Shown one piece after another: positions 15,769 through 23,885 of a stretch of 64,000 nucleotides of DNA. The notes under the pieces are model-generated. The model was not told where the DNA came from. It ran no database searches and worked only from the letters and a program-made list of their open reading frames with translations. Position numbers and translations under genes: made by a program. Every line of letters begins with the position of its first letter. Position 1 is the stretch's first letter. This DNA is from Streptomyces sp. NBRC 110611 (GTDB lineage Bacteria; Actinomycetota; Actinomycetes; Streptomycetales; Streptomycetaceae): NCBI RefSeq assembly GCF_001590865.1, contig NZ_BBUY01000004.1, positions 175,928 through 239,927 on the forward strand, given 5' to 3'.

Positions 15769-16769
15769 CAGACCTTCAGGGCCTTGCCGGTCTCGTCGAG
15801 GACCTGGACCGCCGACAGCGGGCCGCCGAAGAGCCAGGTGCCGGGGTCGAGCGGCAGGGCCCGGTCCTTCTTGACGAAACTCAGGCCCTTCCACACCGCG
15901 TTGCCGGCGAGGTCGCCGGTGAACGGGTTGTCCTTCTCGGCCGCGACGTACAGGAAGGTCGCGTCCGGCTCGACCTTGGTCAGGCCCTCGACCCCGACCG
16001 TGGTCATGCCCCAGGCGTCGGGCTTGCCCCGCCACCCGTTCTTCAGCCCCGCCAGGTTGAGGACCTGCGCGGTGTACGCGTCATCGGCCAGCATCCGGAT
16101 CGAGGCCGTGCCGTTGGCGGTGAACCCCTGGGCGACCGCGTACTTCAGCCCCGCCTTGCCGGCCTTCGCCAGCCGCTGCTTCAGGTCCGCGGCCTTGGCG
16201 TCGATCCTCCCGAGGACCTCGGCGGCCTGGTCCTCCTTGCCCACCGCCTTCCCCAGCTCGGTGAAGTTCTTCTTCATCGTCGCCAGCTGAGGCTGGGTGG
16301 TGTACTTGAACGACAACACCGGGGCGATGTCCTTCAGCGGTTTGAGGTTCGCCTTCGACCGGTCGTCGTCGACCACGATGAGGTCGGGCTTGAGCGCCCT
16401 GATCTTCTCCAGGCTCGGCTCGTTGCGGTCACCCACGTCGGTGACGTCCTTCGGCAGGCCGGCGCCCTTCGCGGTGATCCAGGTGCCGTAACCCTTGCTG
16501 TCGGCGTTGCCGACCGGCGTGACACCGAGCGCGACCAGTTCCTCGGTGTACGTCCACTCCAGGGTGACCACCTTCTTCGCCGGCTTGTCCAGGGCGACCT
16601 GCCCGCGCGCGGTCTCGACGGTGATCTTGCCGCTGCCGCCGGTGTTCCCCCCTGTCCGTCCGGTCTTCTCCGCTGTCTCCCCGACCGTCCCGGACCCGCA
16701 GCCGGCCGCGGTCAGCATGAGCGCCACGGCGGTGCCGCCCGTGGCGAGAGCGCGCAGCAGTTTCTGCAT
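15768..16769 (-). CDS. Ferri-siderophore-binding lipoprotein (FecB/YfiY-like)
   Basis: A 333-residue periplasmic-binding-protein-type lipoprotein. The lipobox LTAAGC, with the lipidated Cys near residue 23, follows a hydrophobic signal, and a Thr/Gly-rich linker comes next. The ligand domain shows VVTLEWTYTEELVALGVTPVG, a pattern shared with binding proteins for citrate-type siderophores. Start at 16769 is chosen because it gives a compact lipoprotein signal; an in-frame upstream ATG exists at 16817. No iron box lies directly upstream, so expression probably comes from the ATPase promoter. Confidence 0.88.
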   Translation of the reverse strand: MQKLLRALATGGTAVALMLTAAGCGSGTVGETAEKTGRTGGNTGGSGKITVETARGQVALDKPAKKVVTLEWTYTEELVALGVTPVGNADSKGYGTWITAKGAGLPKDVTDVGDRNEPSLEKIRALKPDLIVVDDDRSKANLKPLKDIAPVLSFKYTTQPQLATMKKNFTELGKAVGKEDQAAEVLGRIDAKAADLKQRLAKAGKAGLKYAVAQGFTANGTASIRMLADDAYTAQVLNLAGLKNGWRGKPDAWGMTTVGVEGLTKVEPDATFLYVAAEKDNPFTGDLAGNAVWKGLSFVKKDRALPLDPGTWLFGGPLSAVQVLDETGKALKV

Positions 16770-16895
16770 AGTGCGATGTCTCCTTCGTACCGGTGAAGTG
16801 AATGACGAACGACGCATGACGCATGGGGGGTTGCCACGTACGACGTCTGGGGCGGGAATCCGGGATGCGGGGAAACCGGGAAGCCGGGACGCGGA

Positions 16896-17708
16896 TCAGG
16901 ACGCGGCGGCGCCCTGTTCCGCATCGGGCCGCTGAGGGAAACAGGCGAGGTGGCCGGTCGCGGGATCGCGGACGACGTTGACCCGCAGACCGAAGGCGCG
17001 GTCGATGGTCTCCGGGGTCAGGACGTCCTCCGGCGGTCCGTAGGCCGTGACCCCGCCGTCGGCCACGACCACCACGTCATCGCCGTACGCCGCCGCCTGC
17101 ATCAGGTCGTGCAGCACCACACCGCAGGCGATGCCGTGCTCGCGGGCCAGCCGCCGCACCACATCGAGCACCTCGAACTGGTGCCGCATATCGAGGTAGG
17201 TGGTCGGCTCGTCCAGCAGCAGTACCCCCGCGCGCTGCGCCAGCACCGTGGCCAGCCAGGCGCGTTGCCGCTCGCCGCCGGACAGCTCGTCGAGGCGCCG
17301 GTCGACCAGCGGGGCGGCGTCGGTGACCCCGAGCGCCCAGTCGACCGACTCGACATCCTCCCGGGTGTGCCGGGCGAACGCGCCCCGGTGGGCGTAGCGG
17401 CCGTGCCGTACCAGCTCACGAACCGTGACCCCGGCCGGTACCAGCGACGACTGGGGCAGGAACGCCAGCCGCTGGGACAGTTCGCGCCGGGGGAGCGAGC
17501 GCAGCGGCGCGTCGTCGATGCGTACCTCGCCGCCGAGCGGCGGCAGCAGCCCGGCCACGGTGCGCAGGAGGGTGGACTTCCCGCAGCCGTTGGGGCCGAC
17601 CAGGACGGTGATGACGCCTTCCCGCAGCGAGAGGCCGACCCCGGTGAGCACCGGGCGTCCGCCGTGCCCGACGTCCAGGTCCTTGGCCACCAGGCGTACG
17701 TCGCCCAT
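16896..17708 (-). CDS. Iron-siderophore ABC transporter ATP-binding protein (FepC/FecE-like)
   Basis: A 270-residue ABC ATPase with Walker A GPNGCGKST, Q-loop FLPQSS, signature LSGGERQ, Walker B VLLLDEPT and the H-loop histidine in VLHDLMQA. The ATG at 17708 has GGAAGGAGC about 9 bases upstream; an adjacent GTG codon six bases earlier is an alternative. It is first in the importer operon, 126 bp before the lipoprotein gene, and has an iron box 52 bp upstream. Confidence 0.9.
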   Translation of the reverse strand: MGDVRLVAKDLDVGHGGRPVLTGVGLSLREGVITVLVGPNGCGKSTLLRTVAGLLPPLGGEVRIDDAPLRSLPRRELSQRLAFLPQSSLVPAGVTVRELVRHGRYAHRGAFARHTREDVESVDWALGVTDAAPLVDRRLDELSGGERQRAWLATVLAQRAGVLLLDEPTTYLDMRHQFEVLDVVRRLAREHGIACGVVLHDLMQAAAYGDDVVVVADGGVTAYGPPEDVLTPETIDRAFGLRVNVVRDPATGHLACFPQRPDAEQGAAAS

Positions 17709-17759
17709 GGACACCACGCTCCTTCCCCCGCCGCCGGACTGACGGCGCCACCATACAAC

Positions 17760-17778
17760 TGAGGTAAGGCACACCTAA
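17760..17778. promoter_or_regulatory. Iron box upstream of the importer operon
   Basis: The 19-bp site tgaggtaaggcacacctaa matches most of the iron-box consensus and lies just upstream of the ATPase gene. It should make ferri-siderophore uptake iron-repressible. Confidence 0.75.
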
Positions 17779-18011
17779 GAGGTGTCGCGTCGATCCTCCG
17801 GTTCGTGACCGGGTCGAGATCTCACGCACCACCATGCGCCCCCTGTGCACACTCAACACCTCTTGCACATTCGGCACTTGAGGGCATGCCCACAATTCGG
17901 CCAGTCATCATCGGAGCCGAGGCGCCGTGACGGCCTGATCGGGCGGCCGCGCCGCGACTTTTGCGCCAAGGTCGGCCTCGGGGTTGGCTCTCGGCCCCGG
18001 ACTTCGATAAC

Positions 18012-18030
18012 TTAGGTAAGCCTAACCTAA
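18012..18030. promoter_or_regulatory. Canonical iron box upstream of the DUF2470 operon
   Basis: The site ttaggtaagcctaacctaa is a near-perfect palindrome and the best iron box in the window. It lies 27 bp before the start codon of the DUF2470 gene, overlapping where a promoter would be. Confidence 0.9.
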
Positions 18031-18056
18031 TGAAACCTTGACGGGCTGGAGGTCCG

Positions 18057-18836
18057 ATGAGCGCTGCCGACACCTCTGCCACCGAGCCGGCCGCCGAACC
18101 GACCGCCGCGGAGCGGATCCGCTCGGTGCTGAGCCGTGCCGGATCGCTGACCCTCACCACGGACGGGTACCGCTGCGACCTGGTCGGCCTGCACACCGTC
18201 GACGAACGCGGCCGGTTGCGGATCCGGCTGCCGGCCGACAGTCCGCTGGCCGCACGGGCCGTATGCGCCCCACGCGGCACCCTCGCCGTGCTGCTGGAGT
18301 TCACCGATATCGCGCCCGCCGCGGTGCGCGACCGGGTGCGGGCCCGAGTGACCCTGTCGGGGTGGCTGACCCCCGATGCCGCCTCCGGATGCGGCGCCGG
18401 CGCCGGCGCCGCCGACGACGAAGGTGGAGCCGGCGCCCCGGACCTCCGCCTCGACGCCGTCCGCGCCACCCTCGAAACGGCCGACGGCACGGTCGCCGTC
18501 GGCCTCGACCAACTCGTCCTGGCCGCACCGGATCCCCTGGCCGCCGACGAAGCGGCGATGCTCACCCACCTCGCCGACGCCCACGAGGACGTGGTGGCGC
18601 AGCTGACCCGGCTCGCCGACCCGCGACTGCTGCACAGCGTCATCCGCGTACGTCCGCTCGCCCTCGACCGGTACGGCGTCACCCTGCGCTACGAATACGC
18701 CCGCGGCCACCGCGACATCCGCATCCCGTTCCCCGGGCCGGTGCGCGAGCCGGCCGACACCGGCGAACAGGTTCAGCGTCTGCTCGCCGCCGCCCGGACC
18801 TGCCCGCGCCGCCGCCGGGCGTCCTCCCGGCGATGA
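18057..18836 (+). CDS. DUF2470-domain protein, iron-regulated
   Basis: A 259-residue soluble protein. The N-terminal part resembles a split-barrel FMN-binding-like or HugZ-like domain (LVGLHTVDERGRLRIRLPADS). The C-terminal part is a DUF2470 domain (ADEAAMLTHLADAHEDVV, then LDRYGVTLRYEYARGHRDIRIPF). DUF2470 is found at the C-terminus of HugZ-type haem-degrading enzymes, so a role in haem or iron handling is inferred. An alanine/glycine-rich linker (GCGAGAGAADDEGGAGA) joins the parts. GAGGTCCG lies before the ATG. Its stop overlaps the next start as ATGA. Confidence 0.75.
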   Translation: MSAADTSATEPAAEPTAAERIRSVLSRAGSLTLTTDGYRCDLVGLHTVDERGRLRIRLPADSPLAARAVCAPRGTLAVLLEFTDIAPAAVRDRVRARVTLSGWLTPDAASGCGAGAGAADDEGGAGAPDLRLDAVRATLETADGTVAVGLDQLVLAAPDPLAADEAAMLTHLADAHEDVVAQLTRLADPRLLHSVIRVRPLALDRYGVTLRYEYARGHRDIRIPFPGPVREPADTGEQVQRLLAAARTCPRRRRASSRR

Positions 18837-19006
18837 CCCCGCACCACGCTTCGCCGCCGCCCGGCGGCCTGCCCGTCCCGCCCGCCCGGCCCGTCCCGTA
18901 CGACCTCGTGGCGGCGATCATCCGCGCGGCGCCCCGGGCGGCCGCCCTCTCCACCCCACCGGAGGAACCCGTGCTCACCGTGCTCACCCCCCGACAGGCC
19001 GCCTGA
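18833..19006 (+). CDS. Small proline-rich protein coupled to the DUF2470 gene
   Basis: A 57-residue peptide, proline-rich in its first 22 residues, with a hydrophobic middle (YDLVAAIIRAAPRAAAL). No family is recognised. The ATG at 18833 overlaps the DUF2470 stop and the stop is one base before the next GTG start, so the arrangement argues for a real gene despite its size. Function unknown. Confidence 0.5.
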   Translation: MTPHHASPPPGGLPVPPARPVPYDLVAAIIRAAPRAAALSTPPEEPVLTVLTPRQAA

Positions 19007-19007
19007 C

Positions 19008-19286
19008 GTGGCGGCATTCCAGGAGGGGGCGGCGGACCGGCGCCGGGCCGAGGTGTTCCTGGCGGCGTTACGGGCCGGCGAGACCGTGGCGCGCGCCGCG
19101 GCCCGGGCCGGTGTGTCCACCACGGCCCTCTACCGGCACAGAAAGCGCAACGCGTTGTTCGCCCAGCTGATGGAGCAGGCGCAGCAGGCGGGGCGGCAGG
19201 CCCGGGCCCGCGACCGGGAGCGCAGGCGGGCCCCGTTCCGGGCCATGCGCTACCGGTTGGTCCCACGGGACCCGCAGGAGCCGTGA
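19008..19286 (+). CDS. Small helix-turn-helix protein
   Basis: A 92-residue basic protein. Residues about 10-50 (RAGETVARAAARAGVSTTAL followed by YRHRKRN) form a homeodomain-like/resolvase-type helix-turn-helix; the remainder is an Arg/Gln-rich helical tail. It starts with GTG one base after the preceding stop, making it third in the iron-controlled operon. It could be a DNA-binding accessory regulator, but nothing in the sequence identifies targets. Confidence 0.55.
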   Translation: MAAFQEGAADRRRAEVFLAALRAGETVARAAARAGVSTTALYRHRKRNALFAQLMEQAQQAGRQARARDRERRRAPFRAMRYRLVPRDPQEP

Positions 19287-19316
19287 CGCCCGGACGGTCC
19301 GGCGGGCCCGGGTGGC

Positions 19317-19541
19317 TCACCGTGGGGTGAAGGTGAGCAACTCCGCGGGCTGGCAGTTCAGTTCGCGGCAGAGGGCGCTGAGCGTGCTGAAGCGGATCGC
19401 CTTGGCGCGGTCGTTCTTCAGGATGGAGAGGTTGGCGACCGTCACCCCGACCCGTGCGGCCAGTTCGGCCAGGGTCAGCCCGCGTGCCTCCAGCAGACGG
19501 TCCAGATGGCACTCGATCTGGTGCGGCTCCTCCGGCGGCAT
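19317..19541 (-). CDS. Short XRE/Cro-type regulator (YozG-like)
   Basis: A 74-residue protein that is almost entirely a Cro/C1 helix-turn-helix (GLTLAELAARVGVTVANLSI, ending with RFSTLSALCRELNCQPAELL). Such minimal regulators are typically encoded directly after DUF2975 membrane proteins, as here. Its ATG overlaps the DUF2975 stop as TGATG. It probably autoregulates the pair through the palindrome at 20168-20208. Confidence 0.8.
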   Translation of the reverse strand: MPPEEPHQIECHLDRLLEARGLTLAELAARVGVTVANLSILKNDRAKAIRFSTLSALCRELNCQPAELLTFTPR

Positions 19542-20149
19542 CAGACCAGCCCCTCGGTGTCGGCGCGCAGGCGGGCGCCGTTCTGGAACGCCGCGGACGT
19601 GGCGCCGACGAGGAGCGCCAAGAACATGGGCCCGACGTGGTAGTTCGTGTTGGGGGTGATCGCCTCCGCCATCGGCGTCGCCCGGGCCAGGAGGTTGGTG
19701 GTCATCATCTCCGTCAGTGGGACGAAGGCGCCGGTCAGCATGAGCGCGCCTGCGATGATGGCGAGGCGCCAGGTGTTCTGCGGGACGAAGAAGTCGCGGT
19801 GCCGGAAGGTGCGGGCCATCTGCAGGAGCACCGTGAGGATCACGACGACCAGCAGGCCGCCCACCGCTTCGGGGAGGACCAGGAGCAGGCGCTGGCCGAG
19901 GCCGGGGTTGCTGACGGCCAGCTCGGCGTAGTGGGTTCCGCGCAGTGTCACGGTTCCGGACGTCGTGACGCCGGGCAGCCGCGCGGCCGTGTCCACGACC
20001 ACTTCGCGCGCTTCGGGCGGCGGCAAGGGGCCGGTGACGCGCAGGACCGGGAGGAGGACCTGGAATATCCCTACGAGCAACAGAGCTGCTCCGATGGTCA
20101 GTTCCATAATGTAGGTGTCTGCCCGCTTCCAGCGGGATATGTGCTTCAT
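19541..20149 (-). CDS. DUF2975 membrane protein
   Basis: A 202-residue protein with four predicted membrane helices (near residues 15-35, 105-128, 145-165 and 175-195) and an extracytoplasmic loop between the first two. It matches the DUF2975 family, which pairs with short XRE regulators. The start is ambiguous. ATG 20173 lies inside the 19-bp inverted repeat; ATG 20149, which follows GGAAGGGCTGGAG, is preferred because it leaves the operator in the leader. Function unknown. Confidence 0.75.
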   Translation of the reverse strand: MKHISRWKRADTYIMELTIGAALLLVGIFQVLLPVLRVTGPLPPPEAREVVVDTAARLPGVTTSGTVTLRGTHYAELAVSNPGLGQRLLLVLPEAVGGLLVVVILTVLLQMARTFRHRDFFVPQNTWRLAIIAGALMLTGAFVPLTEMMTTNLLARATPMAEAITPNTNYHVGPMFLALLVGATSAAFQNGARLRADTEGLV

Positions 20150-20167
20150 GCTCTCCAGCCCTTCCGG

Positions 20168-20208
20168 CCCCATATCGTTTTTCGATGCTATCGAAAAACG
20201 ATATGGGG
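20168..20208. promoter_or_regulatory. Large perfect palindrome, probable operator of the XRE/DUF2975 pair
   Basis: A perfect 19-bp inverted repeat with a 3-base centre (20168-20186 and 20190-20208). Each arm itself contains the smaller dyad ATCG-N5-CGAT (centres TTTTT and AAAAA), so the site looks like two adjacent dimer sites. It is strikingly AT-rich for this genome. It overlaps the most upstream possible start of the DUF2975 gene. Confidence 0.7.
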
Positions 20209-20242
20209 CTCAAGGTGGGAGGAGCGGCGGGCGCCCCGGCCC

Positions 20243-20965
20243 TCAGTCGAGTTCCGCGAAGGCCTCCACCGCCCGGGTCCTGCCGGTGACGATGATGACG
20301 TCACCCGTCACCACCACGGTCTCCGCGGTGGCGTAGGTGAAGTCCTGGCCCGCACGCTTGATGCCGACCACCGTCACCCCGTACTTCGACCGCACCTGGC
20401 TCTCGCCGAGCTGCCGGCCGGTGATGACCTCCGGGGTGACCGTCTTGACCAGTGCGTAGTCGTCGTCGAACTGGATGAAGTCCAGCATCCGGCCGGTCAC
20501 CAGATGGGCGACGCGCTCGCCCATCTCGTGCTCCGGCAGGACGACATGGTGCGCACCCAGCCGCTCCAGGATCTGGCCATGCTGCCGGCTGACGGCCTTG
20601 GCCCAGATGTTCGGCACACCGGCCTCCAGCAGATTGGCGGTGATCAGGATGCTCGCCTCTATGTCGGTGCCGATGCCGACGACCGCGCTGGTGAAGTCGC
20701 TGACCCCGAGCTGCCGGAGGACCTCGGGGTCGGTGCAGTCGGCGACCGCGGCATGCGTGAGGGCGTCGCTGTACTTCTGGACGAGCTGGGTGTCGGTGTC
20801 GATGCCCAGTACGTCCCAGCCGCGGCTCATCAGTTCGTTGGCGAGCGAACTGCCGAACCGGCCGAGGCCGATGACGGCGACGCGCTGGTCCCCGGCGGGC
20901 TGGGCGTACTGCGCGGCGAGCCGCTTGCGGCGGCGCCGGCGCAGGGAGTGCAGGTAGTTACCCAA
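20243..20965 (-). CDS. KtrA/TrkA-type potassium channel RCK regulatory subunit
   Basis: A 240-residue cytosolic protein. A basic N-terminus (RRRRRKR) precedes an RCK_N Rossmann domain with GLGRFGSSLA and an acidic residue at the end of strand 2 (GIDTD), and an RCK_C domain follows. It gates the partner membrane subunit in response to nucleotides. Translation appears to start at TTG 20965, overlapping the last codons of the channel gene, with AGGAGC about 10 bases upstream. Confidence 0.82.
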   Translation of the reverse strand: MGNYLHSLRRRRRKRLAAQYAQPAGDQRVAVIGLGRFGSSLANELMSRGWDVLGIDTDTQLVQKYSDALTHAAVADCTDPEVLRQLGVSDFTSAVVGIGTDIEASILITANLLEAGVPNIWAKAVSRQHGQILERLGAHHVVLPEHEMGERVAHLVTGRMLDFIQFDDDYALVKTVTPEVITGRQLGESQVRSKYGVTVVGIKRAGQDFTYATAETVVVTGDVIIVTGRTRAVEAFAELD

Positions 20966-22328
20966 TGACAGGTCGCTCCTCGGGTAGCTGGTAGCGGCGG
21001 GTCCGCTCGCGCAGGGCGAGGGCCGAGACCAGGGTGACGGGGCCGAGCCGGCCGACGAACATGAGCAGGATGGTGATCAGCCGGCCGGAGGTGGGCAGGT
21101 CGCCGGTGATACCGGTGGACAGCCCCACGGTGCCGAACGCGGAGACGACCTCGAAGAGCACCGCCTCGAAGGACGCCGTGGTCACGGTCAGCAGCGCGAG
21201 GGTCGCCGCCATCACCAGCCCCACGCCCAGCAGCGCCACGGTCAGCGCCTGCCGTACGACATGCGGCGCGAGCCGGCGCCCCAGGACCGCGGCGTGCGGC
21301 TCGCCCCGCACCTCGGCGAGCATGGCGGCGGCCAGGACCGCGAACGTGCCGACCTTGATGCCGCCGGCGGTACCCGCGCTGCCCCCGCCGATGAACATCA
21401 GCATGCAGGTGACCAGCAGCGTCGAGGGGTGCATCGCCCCGATGTCCAGGGCGTTGAAACCGGCGGTGCGGCTCATCGCGGAGTGGAAGAAGCCGTTGAG
21501 GAGTTTCGCGCCCCAGCCGAAGGGGCCCAGTGTGCCCTCGTTCTCCCACTCCAGCAGGCAGGTCAGCAGCGCGCCGGTGACCAGCAGGAGCGCCGTGGTG
21601 ATCAGCGTGAGCTTGGTGTGCAGCGACCAGGTCCGCCGCCCCGTCATCCGCCGGCGGGTGCGGTGGCGCAGCAGCTCCAGCAGCACCGGGAAGCCCAGGC
21701 CGCCGAGGATGACCGCCACCGCGATCGGCAGTGTCACCCAGGGGTCCTGCGCGTACCCGGTCAGGCTGTCCGCGTGCAGCCCGAATCCGGCGTTGTTGAA
21801 CGCCGACACCGCGTGGAAGAAGCCCAGGTACGCGGCCTCGCCGAAGGCGTCGCCGTAGCCGTAGCGGAAGCGCAGCGCGAGGAAGGCGCCCACCGCGAGC
21901 TCCACGATCAGCGTGGACCCCGCGACCCCGAGCAGGACCCGGCGTACGTCCCCGATGCCCAGGCTCTTGGTCTCCGCCTGCGCGGTGAGCTGCATCCGCA
22001 GCCCCAGTTTCCCCGAGGCCAGCAGCGCCAGCAGCGAGGCCAGCGTCATGATGCCGAAGCCGCCGACCTGGATCAGCGCGAGGATCACGCCCTCGCCGAA
22101 GCCGCTCCAGTACGTACCGGTGTCCACCACGACCAGGCCGGTCACGCACACCGCCGAGGTGGACGTGAACAGCGCGGTGACCGGATCCGTGGCGCGGCCC
22201 GTCTCGGAGGAGGCCGGAAGTGCCAGCAGAACGGCGCCGGCCAGGATCACCGCGGCGAAGGCCATCACGACGGTACGGGCGGGATGGGCGGTGAACACCC
22301 GCCACACGCGCGCCACGCGTCCTGCCAC
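20958..22328 (-). CDS. KtrB/TrkH-type potassium transporter membrane subunit
   Basis: A 456-residue membrane protein with four M1-P-M2 repeats. Pore-loop filters with conserved Gly are visible: SAVCVTGLVV, NNAGFG, SRTAGFN and GTVGLSTG. GTG 22328 is preferred because GGAGAGG lies 7 bases upstream; an in-frame GTG at 22349 has no ribosome site. With the RCK subunit it forms a potassium uptake system at the cell membrane. Confidence 0.85.
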   Translation of the reverse strand: MAGRVARVWRVFTAHPARTVVMAFAAVILAGAVLLALPASSETGRATDPVTALFTSTSAVCVTGLVVVDTGTYWSGFGEGVILALIQVGGFGIMTLASLLALLASGKLGLRMQLTAQAETKSLGIGDVRRVLLGVAGSTLIVELAVGAFLALRFRYGYGDAFGEAAYLGFFHAVSAFNNAGFGLHADSLTGYAQDPWVTLPIAVAVILGGLGFPVLLELLRHRTRRRMTGRRTWSLHTKLTLITTALLLVTGALLTCLLEWENEGTLGPFGWGAKLLNGFFHSAMSRTAGFNALDIGAMHPSTLLVTCMLMFIGGGSAGTAGGIKVGTFAVLAAAMLAEVRGEPHAAVLGRRLAPHVVRQALTVALLGVGLVMAATLALLTVTTASFEAVLFEVVSAFGTVGLSTGITGDLPTSGRLITILLMFVGRLGPVTLVSALALRERTRRYQLPEERPVIG

Positions 22329-22577
22329 GTACCGACCTCTCCTCGCCACTGTGGATCAGCCGGAGCGCGGGGTGTCAATACCCCGTCAAGATCCGGCGGC
22401 GGCCACCCTACCCCGGGTGGGCTCAGGAGTTCGGTGATGAGCGGCCCTAGGCCGCGTGCCGGTGCTCACCCGGGCCGGTGACGGATCGCTGTCCGGCCGG
22501 CGGAACCGGTGGGAACGACCGCCGGCCGTCCCCACCGGCCGCCGCCGCGGAGCGGGCGGCCCGCCCCGGCGTCCGGG

Positions 22578-23885
22578 CTACTCGCCGTCCGCCGGGCGGA
22601 GAGCCGTGCTCACCGGCGGCAGGGCCGTCAGCCGCGGCAGCAGCTGGGCGGTGAGCAGGGTGGAGAGCGCCGAGGTGTCGGTGCCCGCCCCCGTGCCGTC
22701 CGTGCGGACGACCACCGGCTGCGGGGCCTTCCCGGCGAGGATCGCACCGACCTCGAGCCGCCGGCGGGCCAGTTCGTACTGGAGCACCGCGCGGTTGTCG
22801 CGGTACGCCTGCGCCAGGCGGCGCTGGGCGCGGGCCTCGTTCTCGGCGGAGATCAGGCCGCTGCGGCCGCGGGTCTCGATCTCGAAGCGGACCTTCTGCG
22901 CGTTGGTCTCCTGCTCCTCCAGGAGCTGGGCCACCTCCTCACGGGCCTTGTTGAGCGCGGCCTTCACCTCGACGATGCGCGCGTCGCGCACCTTCTTCGC
23001 CCGCTCGATGTCCATCTGGAGGCTGTCGATGCGCCGCTTGCGCGTCAGCCCCCACTCCTGCTCGTACGCGGCCCGCTCCTTGGCGACCCGCTCCCGGGTG
23101 GCGAGGTGCTGCTGGTACTGGGCGGGCAGCTGGACGTCGGGGATGTTGGAGCCGGTGATGCGGACCCCGTAGCGGGAGAGCTGACGGTTGAGCAGCTCCT
23201 GCATATCGTCCACGTCCGAGCCGCGCAGGTCGTACGCGCGCTCGGTGCGCACCTGGCGGCCGCGCTGGCGGATGGCGTCCTGCACCGCGCTGGAGAGCAC
23301 CAGGTCGAAGTTGCCCGCCCCGATGGTCCGGACGAACAGCACCGCGTCGGTGATCTTGAACTTCAGGAAGAACTCGATCGAGCGGAGCGGGACGTTCTCC
23401 CGGGTGGGGCAGGCCACCACCGGTGCCGAGTAGGGGATCTCGGTGGCGGTGTCCACTACGAAGTCGACCCGCGACCACGGGTGCCACAGGTAATGCCGGC
23501 CGGGCTCCAGCGTGCGGGTCACCGCTCCGTAGCGGGTGAGGACACCGGTCGTGCCCTGCTCGATCTCGGCGATGGACGAGCGCCACCACCACAGCAGACC
23601 GGACAGCACCAGGACCGTGCCGAAGGCGTAGCCGACGGTGGCCAGCACGCCGTAGGCCACACCGGCCAGGCCGTCCGACGCGCCCAGACTCAGCATCACG
23701 CCGGACAGCAGCGAGAACACCCCGAGCCACAGCAGCAGCATCCACCACAGCCGGCGCCGGTGGTGGCGGGGGATGATGACGGGCACCAGCTTGCCCGCCT
23801 CGCCGCCGCGCAGCAGCTGGCGGATCTCACTCCAGGGGGCCACCTCCTCGGAGATGACCGACCTGCGGTTCTGTGCGGTGCTCAC
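22578..23885 (-). CDS. SPFH/band 7-domain membrane protein A
   Basis: A 435-residue protein. Two membrane helices near residues 48-68 and 78-100 precede a prohibitin-like SPFH domain (EQGTTGVLTRYGAVTRTLEP, LRSIEFFLKFKI) and a long charged coiled coil (KKVRDARIVEVKAALNKARE). SPFH proteins scaffold membrane microdomains. GTG start overlaps the stop of the second SPFH gene as GTGA, so the two are translationally coupled and probably form a hetero-oligomer. Confidence 0.8.
   Translation of the reverse strand: MSTAQNRRSVISEEVAPWSEIRQLLRGGEAGKLVPVIIPRHHRRRLWWMLLLWLGVFSLLSGVMLSLGASDGLAGVAYGVLATVGYAFGTVLVLSGLLWWWRSSIAEIEQGTTGVLTRYGAVTRTLEPGRHYLWHPWSRVDFVVDTATEIPYSAPVVACPTRENVPLRSIEFFLKFKITDAVLFVRTIGAGNFDLVLSSAVQDAIRQRGRQVRTERAYDLRGSDVDDMQELLNRQLSRYGVRITGSNIPDVQLPAQYQQHLATRERVAKERAAYEQEWGLTRKRRIDSLQMDIERAKKVRDARIVEVKAALNKAREEVAQLLEEQETNAQKVRFEIETRGRSGLISAENEARAQRRLAQAYRDNRAVLQYELARRRLEVGAILAGKAPQPVVVRTDGTGAGTDTSALSTLLTAQLLPRLTALPPVSTALRPADGE

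Larger units (their letters stand above)
17709..18056. other. Divergent regulatory region between importer and DUF2470 operons
   Basis: About 350 bp without a convincing gene. It holds one iron box near each end (17760-17778 and 18012-18030), which assigns separate iron-controlled promoters to the two divergent transcripts. No other repeated structure was seen in the middle. Confidence 0.7.
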
